From contig NZ_JAKRWF010000003.1 of the NCBI RefSeq assembly GCF_022352215.1, positions 477,854 through 541,853 on the forward strand: a stretch of DNA of 64,000 bases, given 5' to 3'. Position 1 is the stretch's first letter. Each line of letters starts with the position of its first letter. The notes under the pieces are model-generated. The model saw only the letters and a program-made list of their open reading frames with translations, was not told the DNA's origin and ran no database searches. The DNA is from Flavihumibacter cheonanensis. GTDB taxonomy: Bacteria > Bacteroidota > Bacteroidia > Chitinophagales > Chitinophagaceae. A program made the position numbers and the translations under genes. Below are positions 27,969-37,410 of the stretch, piece by piece.

Positions 27969-28033
27969 AGGGTAAGGTATAAACAATAGAATATCAATTG
28001 ACTACCAAGGTAGTCAGCACTGCTAGTTACCCT
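27969..28033 (-). promoter_or_regulatory. Nested hairpins in the Block C leader
   Basis: An inner perfect inverted repeat, tgactacc-aa-ggtagtca at 27999-28016, lies inside a longer-range pair, agggtaa (27969-27975) with ttaccct (28027-28033). In the minus-strand transcript these could form a stacked stem between the promoter and the 20-bp repeat. No U-run follows on the minus strand, so it is not a standard intrinsic terminator. It could be a pause or attenuator structure or a protein-binding operator. Confidence 0.45.
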
Positions 28034-28112
28034 TAAATAGGATGATAATCAACAGGTTCTGGCATGCGTTTTTCGACCGTGCAAAAGTATTGCCACATAT
28101 TCCTACAATTAC

Positions 28113-28126
28113 TACTCATTTGAGTA
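28113..28126 (-). promoter_or_regulatory. Palindrome at the predicted Block C start site
   Basis: The inverted repeat tactca-tt-tgagta lies just downstream of the putative -7 element, so it would cover about +2 to +15 of the transcript. It could be an operator or a 5' stabilising stem. It is short, so chance is possible. Confidence 0.3.
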
Positions 28127-28134
28127 ATAATGAT

Positions 28135-28164
28135 CAAATTTACAATCTAATAATCCTTACGCAA
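28135..28164 (-). promoter_or_regulatory. Putative Bacteroidota promoter of Block C
   Basis: On the minus strand TTG (28164-28162), 19 bases, then TAAATTTG (28142-28135) match the Bacteroidota -33/-7 consensus TTG-N17-23-TAnnTTTG. Transcription would begin near 28128 and leave a leader of about 205 nt before the dehydrogenase ATG. The -33 part overlaps the 3' end of the preceding gene. Confidence 0.5.
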
Positions 28165-28968
28165 GAATTCCATTAGCTGGTTTTTTAAAAGGGATAAAAC
28201 AGGAAAACGAAATTCTGGCATCCCTAATTCAGGTAAATATGCTCCTGCATCTTTCAGCCCCTCCAATGCCTTTTCAAACCCTTTTATTTCGGTTGGTTTG
28301 GTCGACCAGCTTCCGAACCCCAGCAGATATTGGAGATAATCATTGGCCGCCTTACCAGTTTTACCGGCAGCCTGAGAAGTGATTGATACCGGTGACAGTA
28401 TCCGTACATAAAACGGCTCCATTTTATTGATATAATGAACCCGCAATCCTTCATAATATGGTTGCCAGGCCTGGCTATGATCCTGCACCAGGAGATAGGA
28501 CTCAGGATCAGAAGAATCCACCAACTGGTAAGCATGTTCCGTTTTATGAGCCACGGTATTCGCCAGCCAGTTGCGTTGCTGCTGCGTAATTTTACCGGTA
28601 ATTATCTCAATAAAACTATGGTAAAAGTCTGCCAGGCAATCAGCCTCCTGATTTTTCAACTGCTCAAGAGCCTTAGCTGAAAAAAGATCATCATCATCCA
28701 GCCGGATCAGGTAATCCGGCATCCTTTCCATTCCTTTTAAATATTCCAAAGCATAAATAAGCTTCTTTTTTTTAGGAACCATGTCCTGTTCCACGAAATA
28801 AAAGCGGTTATCTCCCAATTCCTCGCGTTCTCCTATTATTATAGCCCACCAATTCCCGTATAATTGGTTCCTAAGAGATTGTACGGTTTGCCTCCACAAA
28901 AAATCCCTGAACTCCGTTCTATACTGTCGGGGTGTTCTGGGAATAATAAAACAAAAGGTCTTCTCCAT
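28147..28968 (-). CDS. Putative GT-A glycosyltransferase
   Basis: A 273-residue protein. The N-terminal FCFIIPRTPRQYRTEF and WWAIIIGEREEL strands are followed by PDYLIRLDDDDLFSAKAL near residue 95. That fits a GT-A fold with a DxD-type metal-binding site. The later part (HSFIEIITGKITQQQRNWLANT onward) does not match anything I recognise, and the usual C-terminal catalytic features of GT2 are not evident. The ATG shares its A with the stop codon of the response regulator gene, so the two are translationally coupled. It is the last gene of Block B. Confidence 0.55.
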   Translation of the reverse strand: MEKTFCFIIPRTPRQYRTEFRDFLWRQTVQSLRNQLYGNWWAIIIGEREELGDNRFYFVEQDMVPKKKKLIYALEYLKGMERMPDYLIRLDDDDLFSAKALEQLKNQEADCLADFYHSFIEIITGKITQQQRNWLANTVAHKTEHAYQLVDSSDPESYLLVQDHSQAWQPYYEGLRVHYINKMEPFYVRILSPVSITSQAAGKTGKAANDYLQYLLGFGSWSTKPTEIKGFEKALEGLKDAGAYLPELGMPEFRFPVLSLLKNQLMEFLRKDY

Positions 28969-29606
28969 TAAAAACTTTTATTCAGCACTTTGCTTATTAA
29001 TTGACTCTTACTTTCGACATTTAGTTTGGCATAGATTTTTTTCAAATGGTGATTCACGGTATAAACCGATACGAACATTTTCTCTGCCAGCTCTTTATAT
29101 GTTAATCCTTCCCTTAATAAAAGAACTAGTTCCAGTTCTCTTTTGGTTAGTCGTTTGGCAAGCTGATCCTCCACACGGCTACCAATATGAGCTACTACCC
29201 GAAATGCCGCTTTTGGGGATAAATAAGCGCTATCCCTGAAAACGTCCACCACCGCCCTATACACTTCCGCAAATTGCCCGGGTTTTACCAGGAAGCCATT
29301 TGCTCCCAGTTTGAGGCTATCCACCACCGCTTCCTGCCGATCGTCTCCCGATATTACCAGGATTTTCACCAATGGAAAGGCCCGCCGAAGCAGGCCTATT
29401 CCTTCCATTCCGTTTTTACCTGGCAATACCAGATCCAGCAAAATCACATCTGGATCATCAGTCTGCTGAGTCGTTGCTTCCCAGTCTTCCAAACTCTGGT
29501 AACTAAAGAGCAGCTCAATATCATTGTAATGAGAAAAAAATTCGCGGTAGTTTTCCAGCAGGTAATTATTGTCTTCAATAATTCCCACTCTGATAAGGTT
29601 GTTCAT
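28968..29606 (-). CDS. NarL/LuxR-type response regulator (orphan)
   Basis: A 212-residue regulator. The receiver domain (about 1-120) has the acidic pair in VGIIEDNNYLL, the phospho-acceptor Asp in DVILLDLVLPG near residue 57, and the conserved Lys in GFLVKPGQF. The C-terminal LuxR helix-turn-helix begins at LTKRELELVLLLREGLTYKELAEKMFVS near residue 147. No histidine kinase gene is visible in the window. It is coupled to the downstream GT-like gene and lies 4 bp after fcl, so it is made with polysaccharide enzymes and may feed back on the locus. Confidence 0.9.
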   Translation of the reverse strand: MNNLIRVGIIEDNNYLLENYREFFSHYNDIELLFSYQSLEDWEATTQQTDDPDVILLDLVLPGKNGMEGIGLLRRAFPLVKILVISGDDRQEAVVDSLKLGANGFLVKPGQFAEVYRAVVDVFRDSAYLSPKAAFRVVAHIGSRVEDQLAKRLTKRELELVLLLREGLTYKELAEKMFVSVYTVNHHLKKIYAKLNVESKSQLISKVLNKSF

Positions 29607-29610
29607 ACTA

Positions 29611-30534
29611 CTAAACTAAGGCATATTCGGCATATACCTGCTGCAAGCCGGCTTCCAACCCTATCTTATGTTTCCATCCCATTGAATGCAATTTGCTGAC
29701 ATCCATCAATTTACGAGGTGTTCCATCAGGTTTGGTTAAATCATGCTCGATTTCACCTTCGTATCCCACTACTTTTTTAATCAACATGGCCAGCTCCTTG
29801 ATCGGGATGTCATCGCCCACCCCAATATTCACCAGTCCGGGTTCATTGTAATTTTCCATCAGGTAATAACAGGCATCCGCCAGGTCATCTGCATGCAGGA
29901 ACTCCCTTCTTGGTGTTCCTGTTCCCCACATGGTTACAGATGGCGCATTGGCCAGCTTGGCCTCATGGAATTTCCGAATCAGTGCCGGCAACACATGGCT
30001 GTTATTCAAATCATAGTTGTCATTCGGGCCATATAAATTCGTTGGCATTACCGAAATGAAATTGCAGCCATACTGGCTTCTGTAGGCATCACATAATTTG
30101 ATACCAGCTATCTTAGCAATAGCATAAGGCTCATTGGTAGGCTCCAACTCTCCGGTCAGCAGGTATTCTTCCTTTAATGGCTGTGGCGCCAGCTTGGGAT
30201 AAATACAGGAAGAGCCCAGGAACAATAATTTCTTCACTCCGTTTACATAACTCTGATGGATCACATTGTTCTGGATCATCAGGTTATCATAAAGAAATTC
30301 CCCACGAAAGGTATTATTCGCATGAATACCACCCACTTTTGCTGCTGCCAAAAACACATAATCCGGCTTCTCAGCTGCAAAAAAATCAGCTACCGCCTGT
30401 TGATTCCTTAAATCCAACTGTGCTGAGGTACGAGTCACAAAATTTGTAAACCCCGCCGCCTGCAATCTTCTCTGGATCGCCGATCCCACCATTCCCCTAT
30501 GTCCAGCTATATAAATCTTACTTGTCAAATCCAT
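29611..30534 (-). CDS. fcl: GDP-L-fucose synthase
   Basis: A 307-residue SDR epimerase/reductase that turns GDP-4-keto-6-deoxymannose into GDP-L-fucose with NADPH. Seen are [16 protein letters not shown] at the N-terminus, [15 protein letters not shown] near residue 105 (catalytic Ser, and Cys typical of Fcl), [17 protein letters not shown] with Tyr-x3-Lys near 136, and [13 protein letters not shown]. The C-terminal [10 protein letters not shown] and [11 protein letters not shown] segments are also typical. It follows gmd with a 56-bp gap filled by a short repeat. Confidence 0.95.
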   Translation of the reverse strand: MDLTSKIYIAGHRGMVGSAIQRRLQAAGFTNFVTRTSAQLDLRNQQAVADFFAAEKPDYVFLAAAKVGGIHANNTFRGEFLYDNLMIQNNVIHQSYVNGVKKLLFLGSSCIYPKLAPQPLKEEYLLTGELEPTNEPYAIAKIAGIKLCDAYRSQYGCNFISVMPTNLYGPNDNYDLNNSHVLPALIRKFHEAKLANAPSVTMWGTGTPRREFLHADDLADACYYLMENYNEPGLVNIGVGDDIPIKELAMLIKKVVGYEGEIEHDLTKPDGTPRKLMDVSKLHSMGWKHKIGLEAGLQQVYAEYALV

Positions 30535-30560
30535 TTTTTCATTGTTTTTTTCTTCGTCTC

Positions 30561-30590
30561 ATATCTCACATCTCACGTCTGACGTCTCAC
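30561..30590. repeat. tctca / gacgtc repeat between gmd and fcl
   Basis: The gap holds degenerate tctca-type units ending in cacgtctgacgtctcac (30574-30590). The reverse complement of this unit, with one extra 7-bp cagacgt unit, occurs at 59069-59092. The sequence is self-complementary around gacgtc. It looks like a dispersed intergenic repeat rather than a gene-specific site. Confidence 0.6.
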
Positions 30591-31706
30591 TTATTCATAC
30601 TGATTCTTCACATAATATCCACTCTCCTTCAGCAACTTCTCCTTTCTGAAGCTGTCCACATCCGCAGCTACCATTTCACTTACCAGGCCAGCCAGATCAT
30701 ACCTGGGTTTCCAATTCAGTTTAGTCTGTGCTTTGGTGGGGTCACCAATCAGCAGGTCCACTTCAGTCGGACGATAATATCTTGGATCCACGGCTACTAC
30801 TTCCTTACCGGCTTCCAACTGGAATTCCGGATTAGAGCAGCTAACAATTTTGGCTACTTCTTTTTCTTCAGCACCGCTGAATTCAATTTCGATTCCCACT
30901 TCGGCAAATGCCATCCGTACAAATTCCCGAACCGGGGTAGTTACACCAGTTGCAATTACATAATCTTCCGGGGTATCCTGCTGCAGGATTCGCCACATGG
31001 CTTCCACATAATCCTTCGCATGACCCCAGTCGCGCCGCGCATTCAGGTTACCCAGGTAAATCTTATCCTGCATACCCAGTGCAATTTTCGCCACACCACG
31101 GGTGATCTTTCGGGTTACAAAGGTTTCACCTCTTAGTGGAGATTCGTGATTAAACAGAATCCCGTTCACCGCAAACATACCATAGGCTTCGCGGTAGTTT
31201 ACGGTAATCCAGTACGCATACATTTTAGCCACCGCATAGGGAGAGCGAGGATAGAAGGGAGTGGTTTCACTCTGGGGTACAGCCTGAACCAGCCCATATA
31301 ATTCAGAAGTAGAAGCCTGGTAAACCTTGGTTTTTTTGGTAAGTCCGAGTAAACGAACCGCTTCCAGTATTCTAAGGGTACCTATACCATCAGCATTGGC
31401 CGTATATTCCGGGGTTTCAAAACTCACATGCACATGGCTCATGGCGGCCAGGTTATAAATTTCATCCGGCTGGGTTTCCTGGATGATACGAATCAGGTTG
31501 GTGCTATCAGTCAGATCACCATAATGCAGGTGCATCCGCACATTTTTTTCGTGGGGATCCTGGTAGAGGTGATCAATCCGATCCGTATTAAAAAGGGAGG
31601 CGCGGCGTTTTATGCCATGCACTGTATACCCTTTATTTAATAAGAGTTCTGCGAGGTAGGCACCGTCCTGTCCGGTGATGCCGGTAACTAAAGCAACTTT
31701 CGACAT
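30591..31706 (-). CDS. gmd: GDP-mannose 4,6-dehydratase
   Basis: A 371-residue SDR dehydratase making GDP-4-keto-6-deoxy-D-mannose. [35 protein letters not shown], the catalytic [15 protein letters not shown] (Thr and Glu) near residue 133, and [14 protein letters not shown] (Tyr, Lys) near 156 are diagnostic, as is [16 protein letters not shown]. Length is normal. With fcl next to it the locus should supply GDP-L-fucose; the keto product may also feed other 6-deoxy sugars. Confidence 0.96.
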   Translation of the reverse strand: MSKVALVTGITGQDGAYLAELLLNKGYTVHGIKRRASLFNTDRIDHLYQDPHEKNVRMHLHYGDLTDSTNLIRIIQETQPDEIYNLAAMSHVHVSFETPEYTANADGIGTLRILEAVRLLGLTKKTKVYQASTSELYGLVQAVPQSETTPFYPRSPYAVAKMYAYWITVNYREAYGMFAVNGILFNHESPLRGETFVTRKITRGVAKIALGMQDKIYLGNLNARRDWGHAKDYVEAMWRILQQDTPEDYVIATGVTTPVREFVRMAFAEVGIEIEFSGAEEKEVAKIVSCSNPEFQLEAGKEVVAVDPRYYRPTEVDLLIGDPTKAQTKLNWKPRYDLAGLVSEMVAADVDSFRKEKLLKESGYYVKNQYE

Positions 31707-31712
31707 TATAGT

Positions 31713-32471
31713 TTATTTGATAAGGAATTGTCCAATTTTTCTAAACGGCTTCAAAGGTAGGGTAAAAAAATACGGGGTCAAACCGTTGACAGTCCAGGCC
31801 CGGCGATCTTCCCGGTTGGCATTCCAGCGATTTTTAAAACTTGCATTGCTTTGTCCGCCCATCCGCATCTTCACCACCACTTCCGGTAAATAGGCAGCAG
31901 GAGCATTGTAACGCAGCAGCAACCGGAGCATCAGCTCATAATCGGCTGAATGCCGGAAACTGGTATTAAAAACGCCGCATTGCTCATACAATTGTTTACG
32001 AACGAAAAAACTCGGGTGGGGTGGCATCCAGCCATAATAGAAAGCCTGTTGATCGTAAATACCAGCTTTCCAATGACGAATTACTTTGTTGGTATCCACT
32101 GCGTCAACATATTGAAGATCAGCATAAACTGCCAGTGTATCGGGGTCCTGGAAAAGCTCCACGATTTTTTCAATCACCTGGTTATTGGCATAAAAATCAT
32201 CTGAATTCAAAATACCGATAATGTGCCCTGAAGCCAGCATTATACCCTTATTCATAGCATCATACAGGCCTTTGTCCGGTTCTGAAACAAACCGGGCTAC
32301 GTGGGGATATTGACATGCAATAGCTGCTGTATCATCTGTTGATACGCCATCAATTATGAGGTGTTCGATCTTCGGATAGGTTTGACTGGCTACGCTTTCC
32401 AGGGTGTCAGCAAGGGTAGCCGCACTGTTATAGGTAGCCGTAATAATTGTTACAAGGGGGTCCATCTTCAC
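31713..32471 (-). CDS. Glycosyltransferase family 2
   Basis: A 252-residue GT-A enzyme of the WcaA/WcaE-like group. It opens with VTIITATYNSAATLADTLESV, has LIIDGVSTDDT and the metal-binding GILNSDDFYA near residue 88, and SFFVRKQLYEQCG near 150. It should use an NDP-sugar on the cytoplasmic side. It overlaps the acetyltransferase gene by 4 bp and ends 6 bp before gmd, so a role with the fucose-containing repeat is plausible but not shown. Confidence 0.9.
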   Translation of the reverse strand: MKMDPLVTIITATYNSAATLADTLESVASQTYPKIEHLIIDGVSTDDTAAIACQYPHVARFVSEPDKGLYDAMNKGIMLASGHIIGILNSDDFYANNQVIEKIVELFQDPDTLAVYADLQYVDAVDTNKVIRHWKAGIYDQQAFYYGWMPPHPSFFVRKQLYEQCGVFNTSFRHSADYELMLRLLLRYNAPAAYLPEVVVKMRMGGQSNASFKNRWNANREDRRAWTVNGLTPYFFTLPLKPFRKIGQFLIK

Positions 32472-33028
32472 TGGTCTATCGTTCTTTTTTTGATGGGCAA
32501 GGCCGGGTTACCCTGGTAAATCAAATATGCTTCCAGGTTGGTAGTAGCTATTGAACCAACGCTTAAAACGCTGTGACTGTAGCAGGTTATACCCGGACAA
32601 ACAACTGCTTTCGCTCCAATCCAAACCCCGTCTTCGAGAGTAATAGGTGCAACCATCAGGTCAAACGATGCTTTTTTATAGTTGTGATTGCCGGTTAAGA
32701 GATAGGCGCCCTGCGATAAACAGGCATGTGCACCAACCTGCACCTGACAGAGGTTATCAATCCAAACGCCTTCGCCAATCCAGCTATGATCCCCGATGCT
32801 GAGCAGCCAGGGGTATTTGATCTGAACCCGGGGTTTGATTACCACTCCTTTACCGACCCTGGCTCCAAAAGCCCGGAGCAATCCAATTTTCAGGCTGTTA
32901 AACGGTAGCCAGGCCGATTCGAAGAAAACAAGACTTGTACCATACCAGAGCAGGCGTTTCCAGGAAGGAGCACCGATGGTTGGTGGGTACCAGTTGTTGT
33001 TATATGCAGATAAATCAGTTTTACTCAT
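32468..33028 (-). CDS. WcaF-like O-acetyltransferase
   Basis: A 186-residue hexapeptide-repeat acyltransferase. The N-terminal SWKRLLWYGTSLVFFESAWLP region and the left-handed beta-helix with GKGVVIKPRVQI, GDHSWIGEGVWIDNL and LTGNHNYKKASFDL match putative colanic acid acetyltransferases of the WcaF type. The histidine in GNHNY is the likely catalytic base. It would O-acetylate a sugar of the repeat unit using acetyl-CoA. Overlaps of 4 bp on each side show tight coupling. Confidence 0.85.
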   Translation of the reverse strand: MSKTDLSAYNNNWYPPTIGAPSWKRLLWYGTSLVFFESAWLPFNSLKIGLLRAFGARVGKGVVIKPRVQIKYPWLLSIGDHSWIGEGVWIDNLCQVQVGAHACLSQGAYLLTGNHNYKKASFDLMVAPITLEDGVWIGAKAVVCPGITCYSHSVLSVGSIATTNLEAYLIYQGNPALPIKKRTIDQ

Positions 33029-34176
33029 GCGAACAGTTCCTCATATTTAGTCCGGAATCCTGCCTGCTCCACGTACTGTTGAGCAAGGCTTCGGGCTTTG
33101 GCCGACCAGAGATTGTATGCTGTTTGATCCATGATTGCCAGTTGATCCAATGCTTTCCAATAACGGTCTTTTCTGTCCAAAGGTATATCCCAGCCTGCAT
33201 TTCCTGCTTCCAGGTTTCGCCAGGGTGTTTGATCGCTGATGAGCACCGGTTTACCTGTTTCCAGTGCTTCAAAAATAGCGTGACCGAAATTCTCTCCTCT
33301 TGTAGGTAGCACAAAGGCGTGGTAGGCCGCGAGAGTGGCAAAAACCAGCTTATTTTCTATGGGGCCCATGAAGCGTACAACCCTCCCAGGTGGGAGTTGT
33401 TCAGCCAGCGATTTGCACTGGCTATCATAGGCAGGATCTCCGGCATCACCGTAAATATCGAGTGTTAGTTGGGCTTTGCCTGGCCATTCTGTAAGTAATT
33501 CCAGGAGGAAGAGCAGGTTTTTTTTGGGATGGATCCGGGAAATAAATACCAGATTCAGGATGCCGGGTTCTTTGGTTGCCGGAGGTGGACCATCCGGCAG
33601 GCGATTTGGAATATTTTCGGCAATCAGCGCAGAGGCAGAAGGGAAATGCTGTCGGATATCTTTGAGTTCCTGAGCATCGGTAGCCTGAAAGCGAATGATC
33701 TGCTGCCAGCCCAGGAGACGAAAAAGCTGAAGGAATATTTTTTTTCGGCTGGCTTTTAACTGCAGGGCACCGGCCTGCAACATACCTCTGGGGGCCAAAA
33801 CCACGAGTGGCCGGTTTTTCAGTTGCCAGCAAACCAATATAGGCAGGATCGTAAAGGGAATCGAAAACATACTGTTCAGATACACTGCATGTGGATTCAG
33901 TTCGGTAATAATACGACGGATCTTTTGCCTGCTGAGGGTTCTGCTATCAGTATAAAATATGGTTTCTCCGGATAGGCCGTTGACCCATTGATCCAGAGGG
34001 ACATTTTCATAAGGCTGGGCATCTCCCAGGTCCCGATCCCCACAAACCACAAAAAAACAGTATTGATCAGAAAGATAACGAACGAGGTTTACGCAGGATT
34101 GGATAGGTCCGCCCGCTTTGAAGCCAGGAGCGTACCAATCGGAGAAGATTAGTATAACCAGTTTATCCGTTTTCAT
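33025..34176 (-). CDS. Glycosyltransferase family 4
   Basis: A 383-residue GT-B enzyme starting MKTDKLVILIFSDWYAPGFKAGGPIQ in pattern, with the acceptor loop rich in glycine. LVFISRIHPKKNLLFLLELL marks the second domain, and LPTRGENFGHAIFEALETGKPVLISDQTPWRNL is the donor site with the E-x7-E motif near residue 300. I chose the ATG at 34176 because it removes an unlikely extra N-terminus; it overlaps asnB-like coding by 14 bp. Donor unknown. Confidence 0.88.
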   Translation of the reverse strand: MKTDKLVILIFSDWYAPGFKAGGPIQSCVNLVRYLSDQYCFFVVCGDRDLGDAQPYENVPLDQWVNGLSGETIFYTDSRTLSRQKIRRIITELNPHAVYLNSMFSIPFTILPILVCWQLKNRPLVVLAPRGMLQAGALQLKASRKKIFLQLFRLLGWQQIIRFQATDAQELKDIRQHFPSASALIAENIPNRLPDGPPPATKEPGILNLVFISRIHPKKNLLFLLELLTEWPGKAQLTLDIYGDAGDPAYDSQCKSLAEQLPPGRVVRFMGPIENKLVFATLAAYHAFVLPTRGENFGHAIFEALETGKPVLISDQTPWRNLEAGNAGWDIPLDRKDRYWKALDQLAIMDQTAYNLWSAKARSLAQQYVEQAGFRTKYEELFA

Positions 34177-36019
34177 TTTTCCGTAACCAGTAAGAGAGGA
34201 TAACAAATAACCAGATTTCCATCCAGCGGATAGAAGGATCCCCCTTCAGAAACTGTTGCCATTGCACCTGAAGCGCGCGGCCATTAATAAACTCCCGATG
34301 GGAAATTGCTTGAATTTCTCCTTCACAAAAAGCTCGCAACTCCGTTTTCATCCAATGCTCCCAGGGGAAAATGAAGCCTTGTTTACGGCGATGAACAATT
34401 TCAAAAGGCAGGCGATCCCCCAGCGATTCCACCAGCAACTGCTTTGGGAATGCGGGTTCTTTCAGTTGATCAGGAAGCTGTAATACATATTCGATCAGCT
34501 CATGATCAAAAAATGGTTCCCGCACTTCCAGGCTAACGGCCATGCTCATCTGATCTGTATCTTTTAGCAAGGTATATTGGGAATATCCCAAGTATTCGGC
34601 TACTGATACCTGTGAGTACTCAGGGAAATTATGTAACTGTTCAAGTTGCGCCAGAGCTTGTTGCACGATGTCAGTAGAGGGCAGATCAAGCCGTATAAGT
34701 TTTCGATATGCTGCCGGTGTTATGATCTGTCTGAATATCGGATACAGTTGCTCAATCTGAGGTGAGGGAAGGTTGAGCAGTTGTTTCAAACGGTCTTTTC
34801 GGCTTGTTGTATTACTAATAATTGACGCAATCAATTTGCGAAGCGGTTTTGTAAGCACCCAGCTGTTCTTGAATTGCTGCAATTGACGGAATTGCCGGAA
34901 AAAGGGATAACCTGCAAATAATTCATCACCACCAATACCTGAAAGCGCAACAGTTATACCTGCATCCCGGATTGCTTTGGATACTACATAACTGTTGATA
35001 CCATCTCCACTGGGAGTGTCCATTGCATCCAGTGCAGGTAGCAGGTTTTCCAGCATGTATTCCGGCTTTTGCAAAATGGTATGGTGACGGGTATTGAATT
35101 TTTTGGCTACCAATTCCGCATAACCGCTTTCATCGAAGCCCTTTTCACTAAAGCTGATATTAAAGGTTTCAGGAGGGCGGTTGCTCACTTCAGCCATAAG
35201 AGCAACCACAGCACTGGAGTCGATACCGCCGGATAAAAAAGCACCGACAGGGACATCACTCACCAATCTTTGTTGCACTGCCAGGCGAAGAAGGCGGAGG
35301 ATTTCCGATTGTGCATGCCGTCTTGATTCAGGTGGCACAAACCCTCTGCCTGATTGTATATCCCACCAGCTGCCACTCTCCATCTTGCCATCTTTGATTT
35401 TCATCCAGTAACCGGCTTTCAATTCCTGGATGCCTTTAATGATCGTATGTGGGCCGGGAACTGATTGGTAGCGGAAATAACCTGCCAGTGAATCCGTATT
35501 CAATTCTTTTTTAACCAATCCACTTGCAAGAATGGAGCGAATTTCAGAAGAGAATATCAAGCCATTTGGCTGATGGGAGTAATACAGTGGTTTCACCCCG
35601 AGGCGATCGCGTACCAGCCAGAGGGCTTCTTCCTGACGGTCCCAGATCGCAAAAGCAAACATGCCTTTGAATTTGGGAAGGGCAGCTAATCCCCAGCGGC
35701 TCCAGGCTTCTATCAGCACTTCGGTATCACCGGTACTTTTAAAAGCATGATCAGTAATGGTTGCTTTTACTTCCCGGAAATTATAGATCTCTCCATTGAA
35801 TACAAGCTGGTACCGTTGGTTTGCACTGCAGAAAGGCTGGTTACCGGAAGGACTTAGATCAATTATTGAAAGGCGGCGGTGACCAAGAGCAATACGGCCT
35901 TCAACAAAATGACCGGCAGCATCCGGACCACGGTGGGCGATGGCATCCGTCATTTCATGGATTTGCTCCTCGAGCGTGTTCGTATTAGTGAAAGAAAGAA
36001 TGCCTGATATGCCGCACAT
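34163..36019 (-). CDS. asnB: Asparagine synthase-like glutamine amidotransferase
   Basis: A 618-residue two-domain enzyme. The N-terminal class-II glutaminase starts MCGISG with the Cys2 nucleophile and keeps RGPDAAGH and NGEIYNF. The synthetase domain has the pyrophosphate loop LSGGIDSSAVVAL near residue 255 and GIGGDELFAGYPF. Family members make asparagine, but homologues inside polysaccharide loci are thought to amidate uronic acids of the polymer. Here it lies in the locus, first in Block B, divergent from the plus-strand polymerase gene with only 47 bp between them. Which substrate it uses cannot be told from sequence. Confidence 0.85.
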   Translation of the reverse strand: MCGISGILSFTNTNTLEEQIHEMTDAIAHRGPDAAGHFVEGRIALGHRRLSIIDLSPSGNQPFCSANQRYQLVFNGEIYNFREVKATITDHAFKSTGDTEVLIEAWSRWGLAALPKFKGMFAFAIWDRQEEALWLVRDRLGVKPLYYSHQPNGLIFSSEIRSILASGLVKKELNTDSLAGYFRYQSVPGPHTIIKGIQELKAGYWMKIKDGKMESGSWWDIQSGRGFVPPESRRHAQSEILRLLRLAVQQRLVSDVPVGAFLSGGIDSSAVVALMAEVSNRPPETFNISFSEKGFDESGYAELVAKKFNTRHHTILQKPEYMLENLLPALDAMDTPSGDGINSYVVSKAIRDAGITVALSGIGGDELFAGYPFFRQFRQLQQFKNSWVLTKPLRKLIASIISNTTSRKDRLKQLLNLPSPQIEQLYPIFRQIITPAAYRKLIRLDLPSTDIVQQALAQLEQLHNFPEYSQVSVAEYLGYSQYTLLKDTDQMSMAVSLEVREPFFDHELIEYVLQLPDQLKEPAFPKQLLVESLGDRLPFEIVHRRKQGFIFPWEHWMKTELRAFCEGEIQAISHREFINGRALQVQWQQFLKGDPSIRWMEIWLFVILSYWLRKNENG

Positions 36020-36066
36020 TTATTAATAGGTTGAACAACAAATAGATTTAATTTGCAAGACTAAGC

Positions 36067-37410
36067 ATGAAAAAGAAGAAAGACAAATTGGACATTGCTC
36101 AGAAACTGGGACTGCTTTGTATCTTCTCTGTTTTTCTGGATAAAGCAATCAGAGGAGGGGGACTACCATTTGATTTCTATTATTATTATCCTATTTTTCT
36201 CTTTTTCCTACTCTCACTTCCAATAAAAGGATACCAGATTACGATGCCCCCCCGCTGGTTTAACCTGGGACTACTTTCTATAATTACTGCTAGTGTTTTT
36301 GTTACCCTAGTTAGAGGTATACTGGGCTTTGAGTTGGTAAAACAGGTATTCGGCATCTTGTTCACCTCCGTAACCTATTATAACGTTATCAGAGTTTTTA
36401 AATACGATATTGCCAGGATATTTAATTACTACCTGGTATTTGCCTTCTGGGTAGCGCTTCATGGAGTTATTGATAACCTGCTGCACATTGGAGGTATTCA
36501 CCTTACCAAAGTGTTACAGGATGGGACTTTTCAATATCGTGAGTATGGAATAATGGGAGAACCATTTTATTTGGCAATGGCCATCACTCCTGCAATTGTT
36601 TATTATACCTGCTATTTTAAAAGAACCTGGCATACCGCCAAGTTTAAATACCTGGTTTTACTGACCTGTTACCTGGTAACCTATTCTTCCACTGCTGTTA
36701 TGGGTATTGGTTTAGCTGCTTTTTTTGGGTTGTACCTGAATGATTTTTTCAACGTGAGAAGAAATCGTATCATTTTCGCCCCCTTGTTTTTGGCTCCGGT
36801 GGCCTTACTAGTTTTTTACCTGATTGAAAATGTTGACCTCATCAACAAACGATACAATGACACTACCTCACTTTTCCTCTCTACAGAGATTGATATAAAA
36901 GAAGCAGGCAAATCCAATTCCAGCACTTTTGCATTGTATTCTAATTATATTATTGCACGCGATTCATTTTTGGACAACCCATTATTTGGATCAGGGCTGG
37001 GATCGCATCCCCTGATTTATGAAGATGCGTTTTTAAAATATTTTCCAAAAAATTACCTGAAAGGATACGGAGCACAAAACCAGCAGGATGCTAATTCCCG
37101 GTTTTTACGGTTGATGTCAGAAACCGGATTACTGGGACTTGTTTTATTTCTCACTTCGGTAATTGTATTCTTTGCTCCCAAATCAACCGTTTATAATGAA
37201 CAGAGCCGCAACCTGGCAGCCATCAATTATGCCATTTTTGTTTATATCGTACTGGGGCTTATTCGCAATGGCAATTACATCAATGTCGGTTTCTTTTTGT
37301 TTTTCTTTATATACTATGTTTCGAACAAATTGCTGACCTACAAAAGAGCTCAGGCTTCCCGCAAACGAGTGGCCCAGCCTGCAGGAGTTAGCAGTCTAGC
37401 AAGCTCCTGA
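36067..37410 (+). CDS. O-antigen polymerase/ligase-like membrane protein (Wzy)
   Basis: A 447-residue polytopic membrane protein with about ten to twelve hydrophobic segments. A periplasmic loop after residue 260 and the late block NPLFGSGLGSHP followed by DANSRFLRLMSETGLLGLVLF near residue 345 match the Wzy_C pattern of polymerases and ligases. It is the only plus-strand gene of the polysaccharide locus. Its last 61 bp overlap the end of the convergent glycosyltransferase gene. It is probably the polymerase for the Block A/B polymer, since Block C has its own EpsG-like one. Confidence 0.8.
   Translation: MKKKKDKLDIAQKLGLLCIFSVFLDKAIRGGGLPFDFYYYYPIFLFFLLSLPIKGYQITMPPRWFNLGLLSIITASVFVTLVRGILGFELVKQVFGILFTSVTYYNVIRVFKYDIARIFNYYLVFAFWVALHGVIDNLLHIGGIHLTKVLQDGTFQYREYGIMGEPFYLAMAITPAIVYYTCYFKRTWHTAKFKYLVLLTCYLVTYSSTAVMGIGLAAFFGLYLNDFFNVRRNRIIFAPLFLAPVALLVFYLIENVDLINKRYNDTTSLFLSTEIDIKEAGKSNSSTFALYSNYIIARDSFLDNPLFGSGLGSHPLIYEDAFLKYFPKNYLKGYGAQNQQDANSRFLRLMSETGLLGLVLFLTSVIVFFAPKSTVYNEQSRNLAAINYAIFVYIVLGLIRNGNYINVGFFLFFFIYYVSNKLLTYKRAQASRKRVAQPAGVSSLASS

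Noticed and set aside
30522-31136. Long open frame on the plus strand opposite gmd
   Set aside because: It is antisense to the highly conserved gmd gene and gives a low-complexity product without family features.
33446-33832. Open frame of 128 codons inside the GT4 gene on the same strand
   Set aside because: It overlaps the GT4 donor-binding region in another frame and gives an implausible basic, proline-rich product.
36020-36066. Promoters in the 47-bp divergent gap between asnB-like and Wzy genes
   Set aside because: Only near-matches to TAnnTTTG were found, with wrong spacing to a TTG.
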